64,000 nt of DNA, from the NCBI RefSeq assembly GCF_002072955.1, contig NZ_LPUF01000002.1:124001-188000 (forward strand), given 5' to 3'. Source of the DNA: Methyloprofundus sedimenti. Its GTDB lineage: Bacteria; Pseudomonadota; Gammaproteobacteria; Methylococcales; Methylomonadaceae. Below are positions 30,166 to 40,731 of this stretch, in pieces. The position numbers were made by a program, and so were the translations under genes. The notes under the pieces were generated by a model. The model had not been told where the DNA came from. It worked only from the letters and a program-made list of their open reading frames with translations, and did no database searches. Position 1 is the first letter of the stretch. Each line of letters begins with the position of its first letter.

Positions 30166-30766
30166 GGACTGATAAGGGCTCTTTAGTAATTATATGATGA
30201 CTTAATTGCTCAACTCGCTGCAATACGCCTTGCAAGGCAAGTACTATATCCTGTAATTGCACTTCGGGCTGGCATTTATGGACATTGACTGTTGAGGTAT
30301 CCACAGTTGCGATAAAAATATCCCGCTCCATGCGTGGAATTTCCTCTAAATCTTCTGCTGCTTTTTTAATACGCTCGTATTCTTGTAGTCTACGTACCAA
30401 AACTGCCCGCGGATCCTCTTCATCTTCTTCAGGATTCGCCTGCCTGGGTAATAGCATACGTGATTTTATCTCTGCAAGCAAAGCAGCCATCAGCAAATAT
30501 TCTGCGGCCAATTCCAGTTGCAAATCGCTCATCACATCAATATAAGTCATATACTGCCTGGTGATCTGCGCAATCGGTATATTAAGAATATCCAGATTTT
30601 GCTTTCTGATCAAGTACAGCAACAAATCTAAAGGCCCTTCAAAAGTTTCTAAAAAGACCCTTAACGCATCAGGTGGTATATATAAATCTTCAGGTAATTC
30701 CAGATATGGCTGGCCAGAAACAATAGCAATTGCCGCCCCGACATGCAAGCTGGCATCCACAGTCAA
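29957..30766 (-). CDS. scpA: segregation and condensation protein ScpA
   Basis: A 269-residue kleisin subunit that bridges the SMC heads. The conserved N-terminal motif FEGPLDLLLYLIRKQNLDI begins near residue 43, followed by YLLMAALLAEIKSRMLLP near 89; the winged-helix end reads LELSKGGLIEILQAEPFGE. The start is a TTG at 30766, one base after the upstream protease stop, or the GTG at 30760; no ATG fits. Genes upstream (protease, yciO) and downstream (scpB) are on the same strand and close, so one transcript is likely. Confidence 0.93.
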   Translation of the reverse strand: MTVDASLHVGAAIAIVSGQPYLELPEDLYIPPDALRVFLETFEGPLDLLLYLIRKQNLDILNIPIAQITRQYMTYIDVMSDLQLELAAEYLLMAALLAEIKSRMLLPRQANPEEDEEDPRAVLVRRLQEYERIKKAAEDLEEIPRMERDIFIATVDTSTVNVHKCQPEVQLQDIVLALQGVLQRVEQLSHHIITKEPLSVRERMAHIMGRLEDTSCFLFTRLFTRQEGKAGVVVTFLAILELSKGGLIEILQAEPFGELRVRLKPATTP

Positions 30767-30767
30767 C

Positions 30768-31418
30768 TTATTGTAAACCCGCTAAAGTAAAAAACAGGTT
30801 CTTAGCAAGGTTTAATGGATAACCTAAAATAATGCCCAGACTATTAGTCATTAACAACAATACCAATAAGTAGAAACCATACTGCTCAAACTGATTGTAA
30901 TAATAACTCCAGCGTCCCGGCAAAGCCCAGGACAGAATACGGCTACCGTCTAAAGGTGGAATAGGCAATAAATTTAGCAAACCCAAAACCAGATTAATCA
31001 TAATTCCAGCTATACCCACGTAAATCATTGGCACAGAATACTCAGTTATATTTATTAACAGCGCTACCCTTATAAATAAACTCCAGCCTATAGCCATTAA
31101 TAGATTAGCAACAGGGCCTGCTAATGCCACGACAGCCATATCATGTTTGGGGTTGCGTAAATTCCTTACATTCACGGGTACCGGTTTGGCCCAACCAAAC
31201 ACAAAACCAGTAAACGCCAGCATTAAACAAGGCACGAGTATTGTTCCAACAGGATCTATGTGTTTAAGCGGATTTAAAGTTAAACGCCCCAGCATCCATG
31301 CAGTATTGTCTCCATAATATTTAGCCACCCAACCATGGGCGACCTCATGAACGGTAATAGCAAAAATAACCGGCACTACCCAGACAACAACTTTTTGTAT
31401 TAATGTTAATTCATCCAT
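30768..31418 (-). CDS. site-2 protease family (M50) membrane metallopeptidase
   Basis: A 216-residue multi-spanning membrane zinc protease. The zinc motif HEVAH lies in ITVHEVAHGWVAKYYGD near residue 21, and the third ligand is in the LLPIPPLDGSRIL segment near 170. About six spans. I choose the ATG at 31418 (MDELTLIQKVVV), which overlaps the yciO stop; a start at 31445 would add nine residues. Members of this small group commonly sit beside yciO and scpA. The substrate is unknown. Confidence 0.9.
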   Translation of the reverse strand: MDELTLIQKVVVWVVPVIFAITVHEVAHGWVAKYYGDNTAWMLGRLTLNPLKHIDPVGTILVPCLMLAFTGFVFGWAKPVPVNVRNLRNPKHDMAVVALAGPVANLLMAIGWSLFIRVALLINITEYSVPMIYVGIAGIMINLVLGLLNLLPIPPLDGSRILSWALPGRWSYYYNQFEQYGFYLLVLLLMTNSLGIILGYPLNLAKNLFFTLAGLQ

Positions 31419-31419
31419 C

Positions 31420-32043
31420 TTAATCCTCCAACATAGGCGCTTCACCTATACCCTGGCGCACAATTTCAACCTGATCACCGGCACAGGAAATGATCGTGCT
31501 ATTTTCACTCTTGACAATCCCTGCATCAATAATTAAATCGAGCTCATTTTCCAGTCTTTCTCTAATTTCATAAGGATCACTCAGTGCATATTCTTCGCCT
31601 GGCAGAATCAAGGATGAACTAAGCAAAGGTTTGCCAAGTTCTTCAACAATAGCCAAGGCAATATTATTATCCGGAATACGAATACCGATGGTCTTGCGTT
31701 TTGCATGCAGCATGCGTCTAGGCACATCTTTGGTCGCATCGACTATAAAAGTAAATGGTCCGGGAGTAAGCGCTTTGATTAAGCGATGCGCATCATTACT
31801 AAGCTTGGCAAAACCTGAACATTGAGCCAGGTCTTTACAAACCAAAGAAAAGTTATGTTTATCATCTAGATGCCTAATCCTTTTTATGGTATCTAAAGGC
31901 TTTTTTTCACCTATAAGGCAGCCTAATGCATACCCTGAATCAGTTGGATAAACAATTACCCCGCCTTTACGTACAATCTCTACTACTTGATAAATCAGGC
32001 GTGATTGCGGGTTAACAGGATGTATTTCAATAAAATGAGCCAT
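31420..32043 (-). CDS. yciO: Sua5/YciO/YrdC-family protein (YciO)
   Basis: A 207-residue single-domain protein that aligns from end to end with E. coli YciO: EIVRKGGVIVYPTDSGYALGC near residue 25, then a KRIRHLDD segment, KRKTIGIRIP near 115 and SSLILPGEEY near 140. The YrdC fold makes threonylcarbamoyl-AMP in the t6A tRNA pathway; YciO itself is a paralogue whose role is less clear. It lies next to tsaB, a t6A gene, which makes a tRNA-modification role attractive but unproved. Confidence 0.92.
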   Translation of the reverse strand: MAHFIEIHPVNPQSRLIYQVVEIVRKGGVIVYPTDSGYALGCLIGEKKPLDTIKRIRHLDDKHNFSLVCKDLAQCSGFAKLSNDAHRLIKALTPGPFTFIVDATKDVPRRMLHAKRKTIGIRIPDNNIALAIVEELGKPLLSSSLILPGEEYALSDPYEIRERLENELDLIIDAGIVKSENSTIISCAGDQVEIVRQGIGEAPMLED

Positions 32044-32103
32044 ACTCTCTTACCAGAATTCTATTTATAGACTATTTAACGTTGATGTACAGGGTAGAAC
32101 GAA

Positions 32104-32826
32104 CTAACGCTCGCTCTGCAAAACATGCGCTATCTTTAGCGCATCTCTTTCTGCGGTTGTTTTTGCCACTTTATCTCGCAAATACACGGGCATAGCTTGT
32201 TCAACGGGAACTGTTTGCCGGCGTTGCACACCAATGGCACCCAGAAAGGCAATCTCTGCAGCATGAGGCAAATAATCAGCATCATAGGCAATCAATTGTT
32301 CACCTAGAAGGGCTGCTAATTGTTGCTGATAATTTAGCCAGCCAGAGCCTATGCCATAGCCTGTTAGTTGCAAAGCTTCTACATCCGTGGCTGGCTGAAC
32401 TCTTTCTTTGCCTGTAAGCCGGGCAACACCCTCTGCATCGCGCTGATAAACCGCCCAGTATATTTCACCCATACGCGCATCAACAGCCGTAAACAGGGTA
32501 TCGTACTCTGTTTTCTGCAGACATGCCTGACTGATCGCAGCCAGGGTCGATACCGGCACTACCGGTAAATCAGCACCATAGGCAATCCCCTGCATAACCC
32601 CTGTTGCAATTCTAAGACCGGTAAAAGAACCGGGGCCACAACCAAAAGCAATCGCATCTAGCTGCTGTGGTTTTAATTCCGCTTCAGCCATTAAACCATC
32701 GATCATCGGTAATAACAGCTGTGCATGCTTTCGCGGTGCTATTTCAAAATACTCTCTGATCTCCCCGTCTATATAAAGCGCAACCGAACAAGCTTCAGTT
32801 GCCGTATCAACCGCTAAAATTTTCAT
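32104..32826 (-). CDS. tsaB: tRNA threonylcarbamoyladenosine biosynthesis protein TsaB
   Basis: A 240-residue TsaB (YeaZ). The ASKHA nucleotide-binding start is ILAVDTATEACSVAL; HAQLLLPMIDGLM near residue 34; the signature AIAFGCGPGSFTGLRIATG near 58. TsaB dimerises with TsaD and TsaE to place t6A37 on ANN-decoding tRNAs. It precedes yciO by 60 bases on the same strand. Confidence 0.95.
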   Translation of the reverse strand: MKILAVDTATEACSVALYIDGEIREYFEIAPRKHAQLLLPMIDGLMAEAELKPQQLDAIAFGCGPGSFTGLRIATGVMQGIAYGADLPVVPVSTLAAISQACLQKTEYDTLFTAVDARMGEIYWAVYQRDAEGVARLTGKERVQPATDVEALQLTGYGIGSGWLNYQQQLAALLGEQLIAYDADYLPHAAEIAFLGAIGVQRRQTVPVEQAMPVYLRDKVAKTTAERDALKIAHVLQSER

Positions 32827-32846
32827 GACTGTAATATCAACAGCAA

Positions 32847-33362
32847 TTATAAATCTTTCAATGCATCTAAAGCCGCGTCATAATCTGGCTCATGAGTAAC
32901 TTCTGTGACTAATTCGGTATAGATAACGCGATCATTTTCATCAATAATCACCACCGCTCGTGCCGTTAATCCTGCCAACATACTATCGACCAGACGTACA
33001 CCATAATCATCCGCAAAACCAGAGCGAAAAGTAGACACAGGAAATACTTGTTTTAAACCTTCAGATTCACAAAAACGCGCTTGAGCAAAAGGCAAATCAG
33101 CAGAAACCATCAACATTACTGTATTATCTACCCGTTCAGCTTTTTCATTAAAAGCTCTTGCTGATGCTGCACACACCGGTGTATCCAGGCTTGGAACAAT
33201 ATTCAGGATTTTCCGTTTACCCGCATAAGTTGCCAGAGAAACATCATTAAGCCTTCCATCAACCAGCTTAAAATCAGGTGCTTTAGAGCCTACTGCAGGT
33301 AGTTCTCCACTGGTATTTATGACGATTTCATCATTGCCTGGTTTAAATGTTAATTTAGCCAT
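32847..33362 (-). CDS. tpx: thiol peroxidase Tpx
   Basis: A 171-residue atypical 2-Cys peroxiredoxin. The peroxidatic Cys is in [13 protein letters not shown] near residue 60 and the resolving Cys in ARFCESEGL near 94, so the pair is complete. It removes hydroperoxides using thioredoxin. It stands between tsaB and der; an AAATAT-type gap suggests its own promoter. Confidence 0.95.
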   Translation of the reverse strand: MAKLTFKPGNDEIVINTSGELPAVGSKAPDFKLVDGRLNDVSLATYAGKRKILNIVPSLDTPVCAASARAFNEKAERVDNTVMLMVSADLPFAQARFCESEGLKQVFPVSTFRSGFADDYGVRLVDSMLAGLTARAVVIIDENDRVIYTELVTEVTHEPDYDAALDALKDL

Positions 33363-33430
33363 ATTTTTACCTCGTAATTTGTTTTCAGCGTCTATTTCTA
33401 CCTGGAAAATTGAATGGATTTCAATCCACT

Positions 33431-34861
33431 CTATGCACCTCTATTTTTCTTTTTTAAGGATATTTTTTTCTGTTTATGGTGCTCCATTAAGCGTTTTTTC
33501 TTATGTAATTGTCGGTCACTTAATTTATTTTTGACTTCTTTAAAAGGGTTTTTAGGGGATTTAAAAACTATCCGTATCGGCGTTCCTTCCAGTTTCAGTT
33601 TAGTCCGAAAATAATTTATTAAATAACGTTCGTATGCTGCCGAAATTAAATCTGTCTGATTACCATGCACGACCACAATAGGTGGATTTCGCCCACCCTG
33701 ATGCGCATGTTTTAATTTAATTCTACGCCCATTGACCATCGGAGGTTGATGCCCGGCAACAGCATCTTTTAAGATCTGCGTTAATATCGAAGTGGACATA
33801 TCCACCATGGCAGCATCATATAACTTATGTACTACATCGAATAAAGTACCGACACCACTTCCATGCAAGGCAGAGATAGGATGCTTTTCAGCAAAATCTA
33901 AAAAGGGCAATTTAACTTCAGTTTGACGCTTGATCAGGGCGCGTTGATCAAAATCCAGGCCGTCCCATTTATTAAAACCGATAATAAGTGCACGACCGGC
34001 ATCCAGCACCATACCAAGTAAATGAGCATCCTGATCGGTAATACCTTCACTGGCATCAATTAAATAAATTACTACATTGGCTTTTTCTACTGACTGCAAT
34101 GCTTTAATGATACTGAATTTCTCCACCACCAAAGTAACCTTAGCCCGGCGACGCATACCTGCAGTATCAATCAGTGTATACTTTTTCCCATTCCGCTCAA
34201 AAGGGATATAAACACTGTCTCGTGTAGAACCTGGTTCATCAAAAACAACTACTCGCTCTTCACCGAGTAAGCGATTAACTAAAGTTGATTTACCTACGTT
34301 AGGCCGACCCACAACTGCAATGGCAACACCCTGATCATGTAACTCAGCATCTGTTTCCTCTGTTGCTTCAGGTAATTCAGCACTGACTCTTTGCAATAAT
34401 TCATTGACCCCGCGCCCATTTGCCGCAGCAATAGCAACTGGATTACCCATAGCTAAACGGTGAAAATCTGCCGTCGCAATTTCTGCATTGATACCATCAA
34501 TTTTATTGGTTACCAGAATAACCGGTTTATCCAGTTTTCTCAGCATTGTGGAAATAGCTTCATCAGCACTGTTCATGCCTTCACGCGCATCCACTAAAAA
34601 CAAGACCACATCAGCTTCTTCCAGAGCAAGCTGCACCTGCCTTCTGGCTACTGAATCAATACCATCTACATCATCAGTTATCCCCCCAGTGTCCACCAAT
34701 AAATAGGGGGTTTCTCCGCGTTTTACACGCCCATATTTTCTATCGCGTGTTAATCCAGGGTAATCAGCAACCAAGGCATCACGCGTACGGGTTAAATAAT
34801 TAAATAAGGTCGATTTCCCTACATTAGGTCGACCAACTAAAGCGATAACGGGTAATGTCAT
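33431..34861 (-). CDS. der: ribosome-biogenesis GTPase Der (EngA)
   Basis: A 476-residue protein with two tandem GTPase domains: [12 protein letters not shown] near residue 10 and [12 protein letters not shown] near 188, with DTGG and DTAGM switch motifs, NKID and NKWD specificity motifs. The KH-like C-terminal domain ends in a lysine-rich tail ([14 protein letters not shown]), longer than in E. coli. It helps 50S assembly. It follows bamB, as in E. coli and Pseudomonas. Confidence 0.97.
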   Translation of the reverse strand: MTLPVIALVGRPNVGKSTLFNYLTRTRDALVADYPGLTRDRKYGRVKRGETPYLLVDTGGITDDVDGIDSVARRQVQLALEEADVVLFLVDAREGMNSADEAISTMLRKLDKPVILVTNKIDGINAEIATADFHRLAMGNPVAIAAANGRGVNELLQRVSAELPEATEETDAELHDQGVAIAVVGRPNVGKSTLVNRLLGEERVVVFDEPGSTRDSVYIPFERNGKKYTLIDTAGMRRRAKVTLVVEKFSIIKALQSVEKANVVIYLIDASEGITDQDAHLLGMVLDAGRALIIGFNKWDGLDFDQRALIKRQTEVKLPFLDFAEKHPISALHGSGVGTLFDVVHKLYDAAMVDMSTSILTQILKDAVAGHQPPMVNGRRIKLKHAHQGGRNPPIVVVHGNQTDLISAAYERYLINYFRTKLKLEGTPIRIVFKSPKNPFKEVKNKLSDRQLHKKKRLMEHHKQKKISLKKKNRGA

Positions 34862-34974
34862 TCAGATTCCGTATTGAAAGCACCGAACTCTATGCAAGCC
34901 CGATTCAAGGCAGGCTTAAATAGCCTGCAGTTATATGATGTGAGATTCGTAAGTTGAAATAACCAGCTTATAGC

Positions 34975-36156
34975 TTAAAACAATAATACTTTAACTGCAG
35001 CTAAAGTCCCATCAGAGGCATAAACATAAAGCGTATCTTCAACCACAACAGGCTGGGCAACAATAGGCTCATCAGTAATTTTTATGCGGCCCAGCAAGCG
35101 ACCATCCGTTTTGGACAGCCAGTGTAAATAACCCTCAAAATCACCGACGACCACATAATCACCATAAACTGCAGGCATTGATAAGCGTCGTTGATGTAAG
35201 TCAGTTTGCTTCCAGTAAGAAGCGCCATTACGTTGATCTAATTGCCACACATCACTGTTTGCATCGCATAAATATAAATAACTATAGTCAGCACTTAAAC
35301 CTTGATAAGCAGAGATAGTTTCATTGCGCCATAAGACCTCGCCATCTATAGGCATAACAGCATTAACACCACTTTGATAACTGCTGACAAAAATAATGTC
35401 ATCTCTTAAAACTGGCGTTCCATTAAGATCGGAAAGACGGTCTATTTCAGAACGGCCATGAGGAACAGCAACACTGGCTTCCCATATATGTGCACCATCG
35501 GTTGAATTAAGGGCAATCAATTTACCATTAGCGTAACCGATGATCACCATATTTCCAACGGCTACTGGCGCACCGTCACCTCTAACCGTTAAGGCAGGAA
35601 TACTATGCTCAACAACCCAGACTTGCGTACCATCCTCTCTATTCAGCGCGACATCAAAGCCATCAGCAGAACGAACAATCAGATTATTGCCGACCATAAC
35701 TGGTAATGCCAGGACGACACTTGAAACTTGATGCTTCCAGACAGCCTCGCCTGTATTGGTGTTTAATGCCAGAACATCTGCTTTACTGGTACCTACAAAG
35801 AGTAAATCACCATCAATAACCGGACCTGATGAAATAGGCAAGTCTGTTTCAACTTCCCAGAACAATTCACCATCCAGCAAGCTTCTGGCTTGAATCAAGC
35901 CATCGTGATCAGCAATAATGACCCGTCCATCAGCAACTGCTGGCACCAGATTAAGTGCCAGGTCATCGGTACCGTTGCCATCAGATTTATCCCATAAGAC
36001 CTCAAGTTTTACTTCTGGCTGATACTCCGTCAGCTCTGCCGGCGGCTCTGAATTATCCGAATCTTTGAATAAGTCACCCACACTATCGGTCATATTGGTC
36101 AAAGTTGCACAACCCGTCAAACCTAAAATAAATAATAAAGCTAAAATTCTTCGCAT
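34975..36156 (-). CDS. bamB: outer membrane assembly factor BamB
   Basis: A 393-residue lipoprotein (LFILGLTGCATLT lipobox) with an eight-bladed PQQ-type beta propeller; blade repeats such as LFVGTSKADVLALNTNTGEAVW are visible. As part of the BAM complex it helps insert outer-membrane beta barrels. Flanked by yfgM upstream and der downstream, the standard order. Confidence 0.96.
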   Translation of the reverse strand: MRRILALLFILGLTGCATLTNMTDSVGDLFKDSDNSEPPAELTEYQPEVKLEVLWDKSDGNGTDDLALNLVPAVADGRVIIADHDGLIQARSLLDGELFWEVETDLPISSGPVIDGDLLFVGTSKADVLALNTNTGEAVWKHQVSSVVLALPVMVGNNLIVRSADGFDVALNREDGTQVWVVEHSIPALTVRGDGAPVAVGNMVIIGYANGKLIALNSTDGAHIWEASVAVPHGRSEIDRLSDLNGTPVLRDDIIFVSSYQSGVNAVMPIDGEVLWRNETISAYQGLSADYSYLYLCDANSDVWQLDQRNGASYWKQTDLHQRRLSMPAVYGDYVVVGDFEGYLHWLSKTDGRLLGRIKITDEPIVAQPVVVEDTLYVYASDGTLAAVKVLLF

Positions 36157-36221
36157 TTAGAAATCAGTGTTTGCTTATTAGGCCAGAGTGTCATATATGA
36201 CACTCTGGTTCAATATATCTT

Positions 36222-36869
36222 CTACAGCGCATCTGCACTATCAGAGCTTGTTAAATCATCCAGTTTAAATTGTAGTAATGGTGAACTTTGCCCTGCTGAC
36301 AAAGCAGCCTGATAAGCAGTTCGCGCCTCTCCAACACGTCCCATGGCGACATATAAGTCACCCTTTAGTTCATCATAAATAGCTCCAAAGCCGCCCAGAG
36401 AAGACTGGTCAACATCGGCAATAAGCCCCAGGCCTTGCTCATATTCCTGTAGAGCCAATAGCACCCTAATCAAACGGGTACGCGCGACGTGTGTTATTTC
36501 AGTGTCATTGCTGGTAGCAACCGCTAATTGCAATTGCTCTTTCGCAGCAACTAAATCCTGTTGTTCAACTTTTTCTTTTGCTGCGAATAAAAGGGCATAG
36601 GCAGCATAAGCAGTCGAATTGTAGTTGGTATTCAATTTATCGGCAATTTCATCAACAGACTCAACTTGGCCCGCTTCTTCAGCTTTTATTATTTGCTCAT
36701 ATAATGATGAAGCCCGGTTCATTTTATCCTGTTGATAACTATGCCACAAACTCCAGCCACCAACAGCAATAATAGCCATGACTATTCCGCTTATAACCGA
36801 TGTTCCATTGCCTTTCCACCAATCTTTTAAAGCTGCAACTTGCTCTTCTTCAGTATCGTAAATTTCCAC
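36222..36869 (-). CDS. yfgM: YfgM-type TPR membrane protein (ancillary SecYEG translocon subunit)
   Basis: A 215-residue protein with a cytoplasmic N-terminus (EEEQVAALKDWWKGNG), one membrane span (VISGIVMAIIAVGGWSLW) and periplasmic TPR-like helices. This is the YfgM/TPR_21 architecture; in E. coli YfgM joins PpiD at the SecYEG translocon. It lies between hisS and bamB as in E. coli. Confidence 0.93.
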   Translation of the reverse strand: MEIYDTEEEQVAALKDWWKGNGTSVISGIVMAIIAVGGWSLWHSYQQDKMNRASSLYEQIIKAEEAGQVESVDEIADKLNTNYNSTAYAAYALLFAAKEKVEQQDLVAAKEQLQLAVATSNDTEITHVARTRLIRVLLALQEYEQGLGLIADVDQSSLGGFGAIYDELKGDLYVAMGRVGEARTAYQAALSAGQSSPLLQFKLDDLTSSDSADAL

Positions 36870-36899
36870 TTTTTTACCTTTTAATCGTTAATATAAATT

Positions 36900-38165
36900 T
36901 TAGGCGGTTAATAACTCAATAAGCTCCGCATAAGTAGCCGAACGCTGCTCTTCATCAGTGCGCAAGAATTTAATACCGATAGTCTCATTCGAGATTTCAT
37001 CTTCCGCAAGAATTAATGCGTAATGCGCGCCACTTTTATCTGCTTTTTTAAACTGACTTTTAAAGCTGCCTGCACCGCAATGCATTTGTAATCTCAAACC
37101 CGGCACATCATCTCTTATCTTTTCTGCCAACACAATACCCGCATGCTGTGCTGCTTCACCGACTAAGATCATATACGCATCGACAGTCTGGATATTATTC
37201 AGATCATCCCGATTTTCTAATAAAGCCAGGATACGTTCCATGCCCATAGCAAAACCAACCGCATGGCTTGGCTTGCCACCGAGTTGTTCAATCAGACCAT
37301 CATAACGACCACCAGCGCACACAGTACCCTGGGCTCCTAGCTCAGTAGTGACCCATTCAAACACAGTTTTACTATAATAATCCAGGCCTCTTACCAGACG
37401 CTTATTCAGCGTAAAGGCAATTCCCAGCGCATCGAGGGTATCTGTGAGTTTGCTAAAATGCGCTTTGCTCTCCGCACCTAAAAACTCCATCAGTTTCGGT
37501 GCAGCTTCAACCAATGCCTGCATATCAGGATTTTTGGTATCCAGAATACGTAGCGGATTACTCAGCAAACGACGCTGACTATCTTCATCCAGTTGCTCAG
37601 CGTTGGCACTAAAATATTCGACCAGCTGCTCACGATATACAGCTCTCTCGGCAATAGTACCCAGCGAATTTAATTGCAACTCTACCGTATCACTGATACC
37701 TAGTCGCTGCCATAGTCGATGGCTGAGTAAGATTAATTCAGCATCTATATCCGCATCGGCCATACCGTAGGTCTCGACACCTAACTGTATAAATTGACGA
37801 TAACGTCCTTTCTGCGGACGCTCATAACGAAACATCTGGCCATAATACCAGAGTCTATGCACCTGATTATGTAATAAGCCATGTTCCAGACAAGCCCGTA
37901 AACAGCCTGCTGTGCCTTCAGGCCTCAAGGTTAACGAATCGCCATTTCTATCATCGAAAGTATACATTTCCTTTTCGACTATATCGGTTACCTCACCAAT
38001 CGAACGTTTGAATAATTCTGTTTTTTCGACGATAGGCAAGCGTATTTCTTGGTAACCGTAGGTACCTAAAACATCTCTTACATGCCGCTCAACAAACTGC
38101 CAGCGGACAGTCTGCTCAGGGAGCACATCGTGCATACCACGAATTGCCTGAATATTCTTTACCAT
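36900..38165 (-). CDS. hisS: histidyl-tRNA synthetase
   Basis: A 421-residue class II synthetase. It starts [14 protein letters not shown], has motif 2 [14 protein letters not shown] near residue 78 and motif TGRYDG as [15 protein letters not shown] near 280, with [13 protein letters not shown] near 258 marking histidine binding. It charges tRNA-His. It sits between pilW and yfgM; ispG and rodZ, often found here, are absent. Confidence 0.97.
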   Translation of the reverse strand: MVKNIQAIRGMHDVLPEQTVRWQFVERHVRDVLGTYGYQEIRLPIVEKTELFKRSIGEVTDIVEKEMYTFDDRNGDSLTLRPEGTAGCLRACLEHGLLHNQVHRLWYYGQMFRYERPQKGRYRQFIQLGVETYGMADADIDAELILLSHRLWQRLGISDTVELQLNSLGTIAERAVYREQLVEYFSANAEQLDEDSQRRLLSNPLRILDTKNPDMQALVEAAPKLMEFLGAESKAHFSKLTDTLDALGIAFTLNKRLVRGLDYYSKTVFEWVTTELGAQGTVCAGGRYDGLIEQLGGKPSHAVGFAMGMERILALLENRDDLNNIQTVDAYMILVGEAAQHAGIVLAEKIRDDVPGLRLQMHCGAGSFKSQFKKADKSGAHYALILAEDEISNETIGIKFLRTDEEQRSATYAELIELLTA

Positions 38166-38183
38166 AAATAAATCTTTATCCGA

Positions 38184-38963
38184 TTAAAAGCTTCTTATGT
38201 TTGCTGCCGCATCTGAATAAGGGAAGCTGCGCTTTAATTCCAGTTGATACTGCTCAACCAGATCATATGTCTGTAATGCCGTTTCTATTTTAATACCCAC
38301 CTCTAAGCCATCCAAAGTATTTCCCGCTACACTAAAGTAGCGTTCAATATAGGCTCTGGCAGACATCATGTCACCTTTTGCATAGCGAATTTTAGCCATC
38401 TCAAATAAAGCCAGAGAATACTCCGGATCAGCCAGTAACGCTTTATAAAACTTTATCTCAGCCTGTCTTTGCTGACCATTCTGTAAATCATATAATCCCA
38501 GATAGCTATAGGCGACCCATTTTTTCTTATAGAACGGTGCATTGACGATCCGGTTTAACAAAGGCAGAGCTTCATCATGACGACCTTGTTCATATAGAAA
38601 AACAGCATAGGCAGTGAGTATATCGAAATCATCAGGTGCCAGCTTTAATGCCTTATCAAAATAATACTGTGCTTTCTCGGGGTCCTTACTACGCTGTTTA
38701 ATTAAGGCGAAAATCTGATAGGTCGTCGCATTAGTATTATCCAGCTTTAGCGAACGCTCCAGATTGTCCTGTGCATACTGATATTTCTCTAATTGATAAT
38801 ACGCCAAACCCAGCTCGGTTAATGTTTTAGCACGATCTTTAGTCGAGCGATCCAGAAGAACAGGCTCTTGTTCAACATAGGCCACTTTTTCCTTTTCATC
38901 AGTTGAAGAACATGCTGTTATCAATCCCATCAGCACTAGTAGCCAGACTTGTTTATTTTGCAT
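38184..38963 (-). CDS. pilW: type IV pilus biogenesis/stability protein PilW (PilF)
   Basis: A 259-residue TPR lipoprotein with lipobox [14 protein letters not shown]. Six TPR units follow, e.g. [20 protein letters not shown] near residue 52. In Pseudomonas PilF is the pilotin that places the PilQ secretin in the outer membrane. The start overlaps the rlmN end by 11 bases. Confidence 0.92.
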   Translation of the reverse strand: MQNKQVWLLVLMGLITACSSTDEKEKVAYVEQEPVLLDRSTKDRAKTLTELGLAYYQLEKYQYAQDNLERSLKLDNTNATTYQIFALIKQRSKDPEKAQYYFDKALKLAPDDFDILTAYAVFLYEQGRHDEALPLLNRIVNAPFYKKKWVAYSYLGLYDLQNGQQRQAEIKFYKALLADPEYSLALFEMAKIRYAKGDMMSARAYIERYFSVAGNTLDGLEVGIKIETALQTYDLVEQYQLELKRSFPYSDAAANIRSF

Positions 38964-40068
38964 GCTGAGCCTCCAAGCGTATCAATCTCTCAGCCCTACG
39001 ACTTTTATCATTAACTTTACCGACTAACTGCCCGCAGGCAGCATCAATATCTTCACCGCGCGTCTTGCGCACAGTGGTCACAATCCCGGCTTTATACAAT
39101 ACATCTCTAAAACGATCAATAACCTCTTTTGAAGAACATGTGTATTTAGTATTCGGGAATGGATTAAAGGGGATTAAATTCATTTTTGAAGGTACGTTTT
39201 TCAGTAGCTTCACCAGTGCCCGCGCATCAGCCAGCGAATCGTTCACGCCATCTAACATGACATATTCAAAGGTAATAAAACCTCTAGGCGATGTTGCTAT
39301 GTATTTTTGACATGCTGCCATCAATTCTTTTAAAGGGTATTTCTGGTTAATCGGCACTAAAATATCACGTACTGCATCAGTCGGTGCATGTAATGAGACG
39401 GCCATACTAACATCGCAGACTTCAGTTAAACGGTACATTGCCGGAACCACACCCGAAGTGCTGAGGGTCACTCGACGCTTAGACAAACCGAAGGCAAAGT
39501 CCTCAGTCATTAAATTCATCGCAGACACAACACTGTCAAAATTCAATAAAGGCTCGCCCATACCCATCATTACAACGTTGGTGACTCGCCCCTGCTCTCC
39601 AACGCGTTCATTCGCAGCCATTAGTTGACCAATGATTTCAGCAGTACTCAGGTTACGATTAAAACCCTGTTGCGCAGTAGAACAAAAAGTACAGGCTAAC
39701 ACACAGCCTACTTGTGATGATACACACAGTGTTGCACGATTTTCTTCAGGAATATAAACCGCTTCAACTTTATTGCCACCGCCCATTTCCACAACCCATT
39801 TACGGGTACCGTCACTGGCGACTTGTTCAAAAATAATATCTGGCGCAATGATACAACAATGCTCTTTTAAATAAGCCCGCAAGGACTTACTTAAATTAGT
39901 CATTTGATCAAAATCATACTCCCTTTCCTGATAAATCCATTTTATCAACTGGGTGGCGCGAAACGGCTTCTCGCCAATTTCGGCAAAAAAGGCCTGTAAG
40001 CCCTTTCTGTCAAAATTGAGTAGATTTATTTTTTCTTTATTAACGGATACGGTCACAAATTTCTGCAT
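38953..40068 (-). CDS. rlmN: 23S rRNA (adenine2503-C2)/tRNA methyltransferase RlmN
   Basis: A radical-SAM enzyme of about 371 residues. The cluster motif [14 protein letters not shown] is clear; GEPLLNFD, the [13 protein letters not shown] segment and PFNP are in place, and the catalytic Cys of MNLIPFNPF...[17 protein letters not shown] is present near the C-terminus. I start it at the ATG at 40068 ([19 protein letters not shown]), which overlaps ndk by 29 bases. A longer frame to 40200 would lie inside ndk. It methylates A2503 of 23S rRNA and A37 of some tRNAs. Confidence 0.95.
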   Translation of the reverse strand: MQKFVTVSVNKEKINLLNFDRKGLQAFFAEIGEKPFRATQLIKWIYQEREYDFDQMTNLSKSLRAYLKEHCCIIAPDIIFEQVASDGTRKWVVEMGGGNKVEAVYIPEENRATLCVSSQVGCVLACTFCSTAQQGFNRNLSTAEIIGQLMAANERVGEQGRVTNVVMMGMGEPLLNFDSVVSAMNLMTEDFAFGLSKRRVTLSTSGVVPAMYRLTEVCDVSMAVSLHAPTDAVRDILVPINQKYPLKELMAACQKYIATSPRGFITFEYVMLDGVNDSLADARALVKLLKNVPSKMNLIPFNPFPNTKYTCSSKEVIDRFRDVLYKAGIVTTVRKTRGEDIDAACGQLVGKVNDKSRRAERLIRLEAQHAK

Positions 40069-40471
40069 CTGAAAAGAAATAAGCAATTTCACGTGCTGCA
40101 GATTCAGCTGAATCTGAACCATGCGCTGCATTTTCATCAATGCTAGTTGCGAAATCAGCGCGGATTGTACCTGGAGCCGCGTCTTTAGGATTAGTTGCAC
40201 CCATTAAATCACGGTTTTTCATAACTGCGCCTTCGCCTTCCAAAACCTGAACCATTACTGGACCAGATGTCATGAAAGAGATTAAATCATTGAAAAAACC
40301 ACGCTCGCTATGCTCAGCATAAAAGCCTTCTGCTTTTTCTTTAGTTAATTGCATCATTTTTGCTGCAACAATGCGTAGACCATTGTTTTCAAAACGACTA
40401 TAAATTTCACCGATATTGTTAGCGGCTACTGCATCAGGTTTTACGATAGAAAAAGTACGTTCTACTGCCAT
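40040..40471 (-). CDS. ndk: nucleoside diphosphate kinase
   Basis: A 143-residue enzyme moving the gamma phosphate of ATP to NDPs. It starts [19 protein letters not shown]; the active-site His is in [14 protein letters not shown] near residue 117. The ATG at 40471 is preceded by CTGGAG at the right distance; a start three codons earlier is poorer. First gene of the ndk-rlmN-pilW-hisS-yfgM-bamB-der run. Confidence 0.97.
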   Translation of the reverse strand: MAVERTFSIVKPDAVAANNIGEIYSRFENNGLRIVAAKMMQLTKEKAEGFYAEHSERGFFNDLISFMTSGPVMVQVLEGEGAVMKNRDLMGATNPKDAAPGTIRADFATSIDENAAHGSDSAESAAREIAYFFSDAEICDRIR

Positions 40472-40588
40472 TTGTTTCAAACTCCAGGTTAAATAATAAA
40501 TTAAAAATAGTGCAAGATTTCTTTTAGGAATCTTATCGAAATTGTTTTTTGTTAAAGATCTTAGGAATAAGACGTTAATAACTTGAAC

Positions 40589-40690
40589 AGGAGTGAAAAA
40601 GCTTTAGCTTTTTTCGTCATACACAGCAATAGCTATTGCACTCCTTATCAAATGTCGAAGTTAATAAATACTCATTCCTTAGCTGTGTAT
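40589..40690 (-). other. structured leader between secF and ndk
   Basis: Three nested or competing stems lie within 100 bases of the 260-base gap upstream of ndk. AGGAGTG (40589-40595) pairs with CACTCCT (40639-40645), closing over a hairpin of AAAAAGCT/AGCTTTTT (40596-40613) and another of GCAATAGCTATTGC (40626-40639). An alternative 9-base stem pairs ATACACAGC (40619-40627) with GCTGTGTAT (40682-40690) and excludes parts of the first. It could act in the ndk leader or in ending secF transcription. No known RNA family recognised. Confidence 0.45.
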
Positions 40691-40731
40691 TCTCACGTCT
40701 TCAAAACTCAATACATACGCTATTGCCCTCT

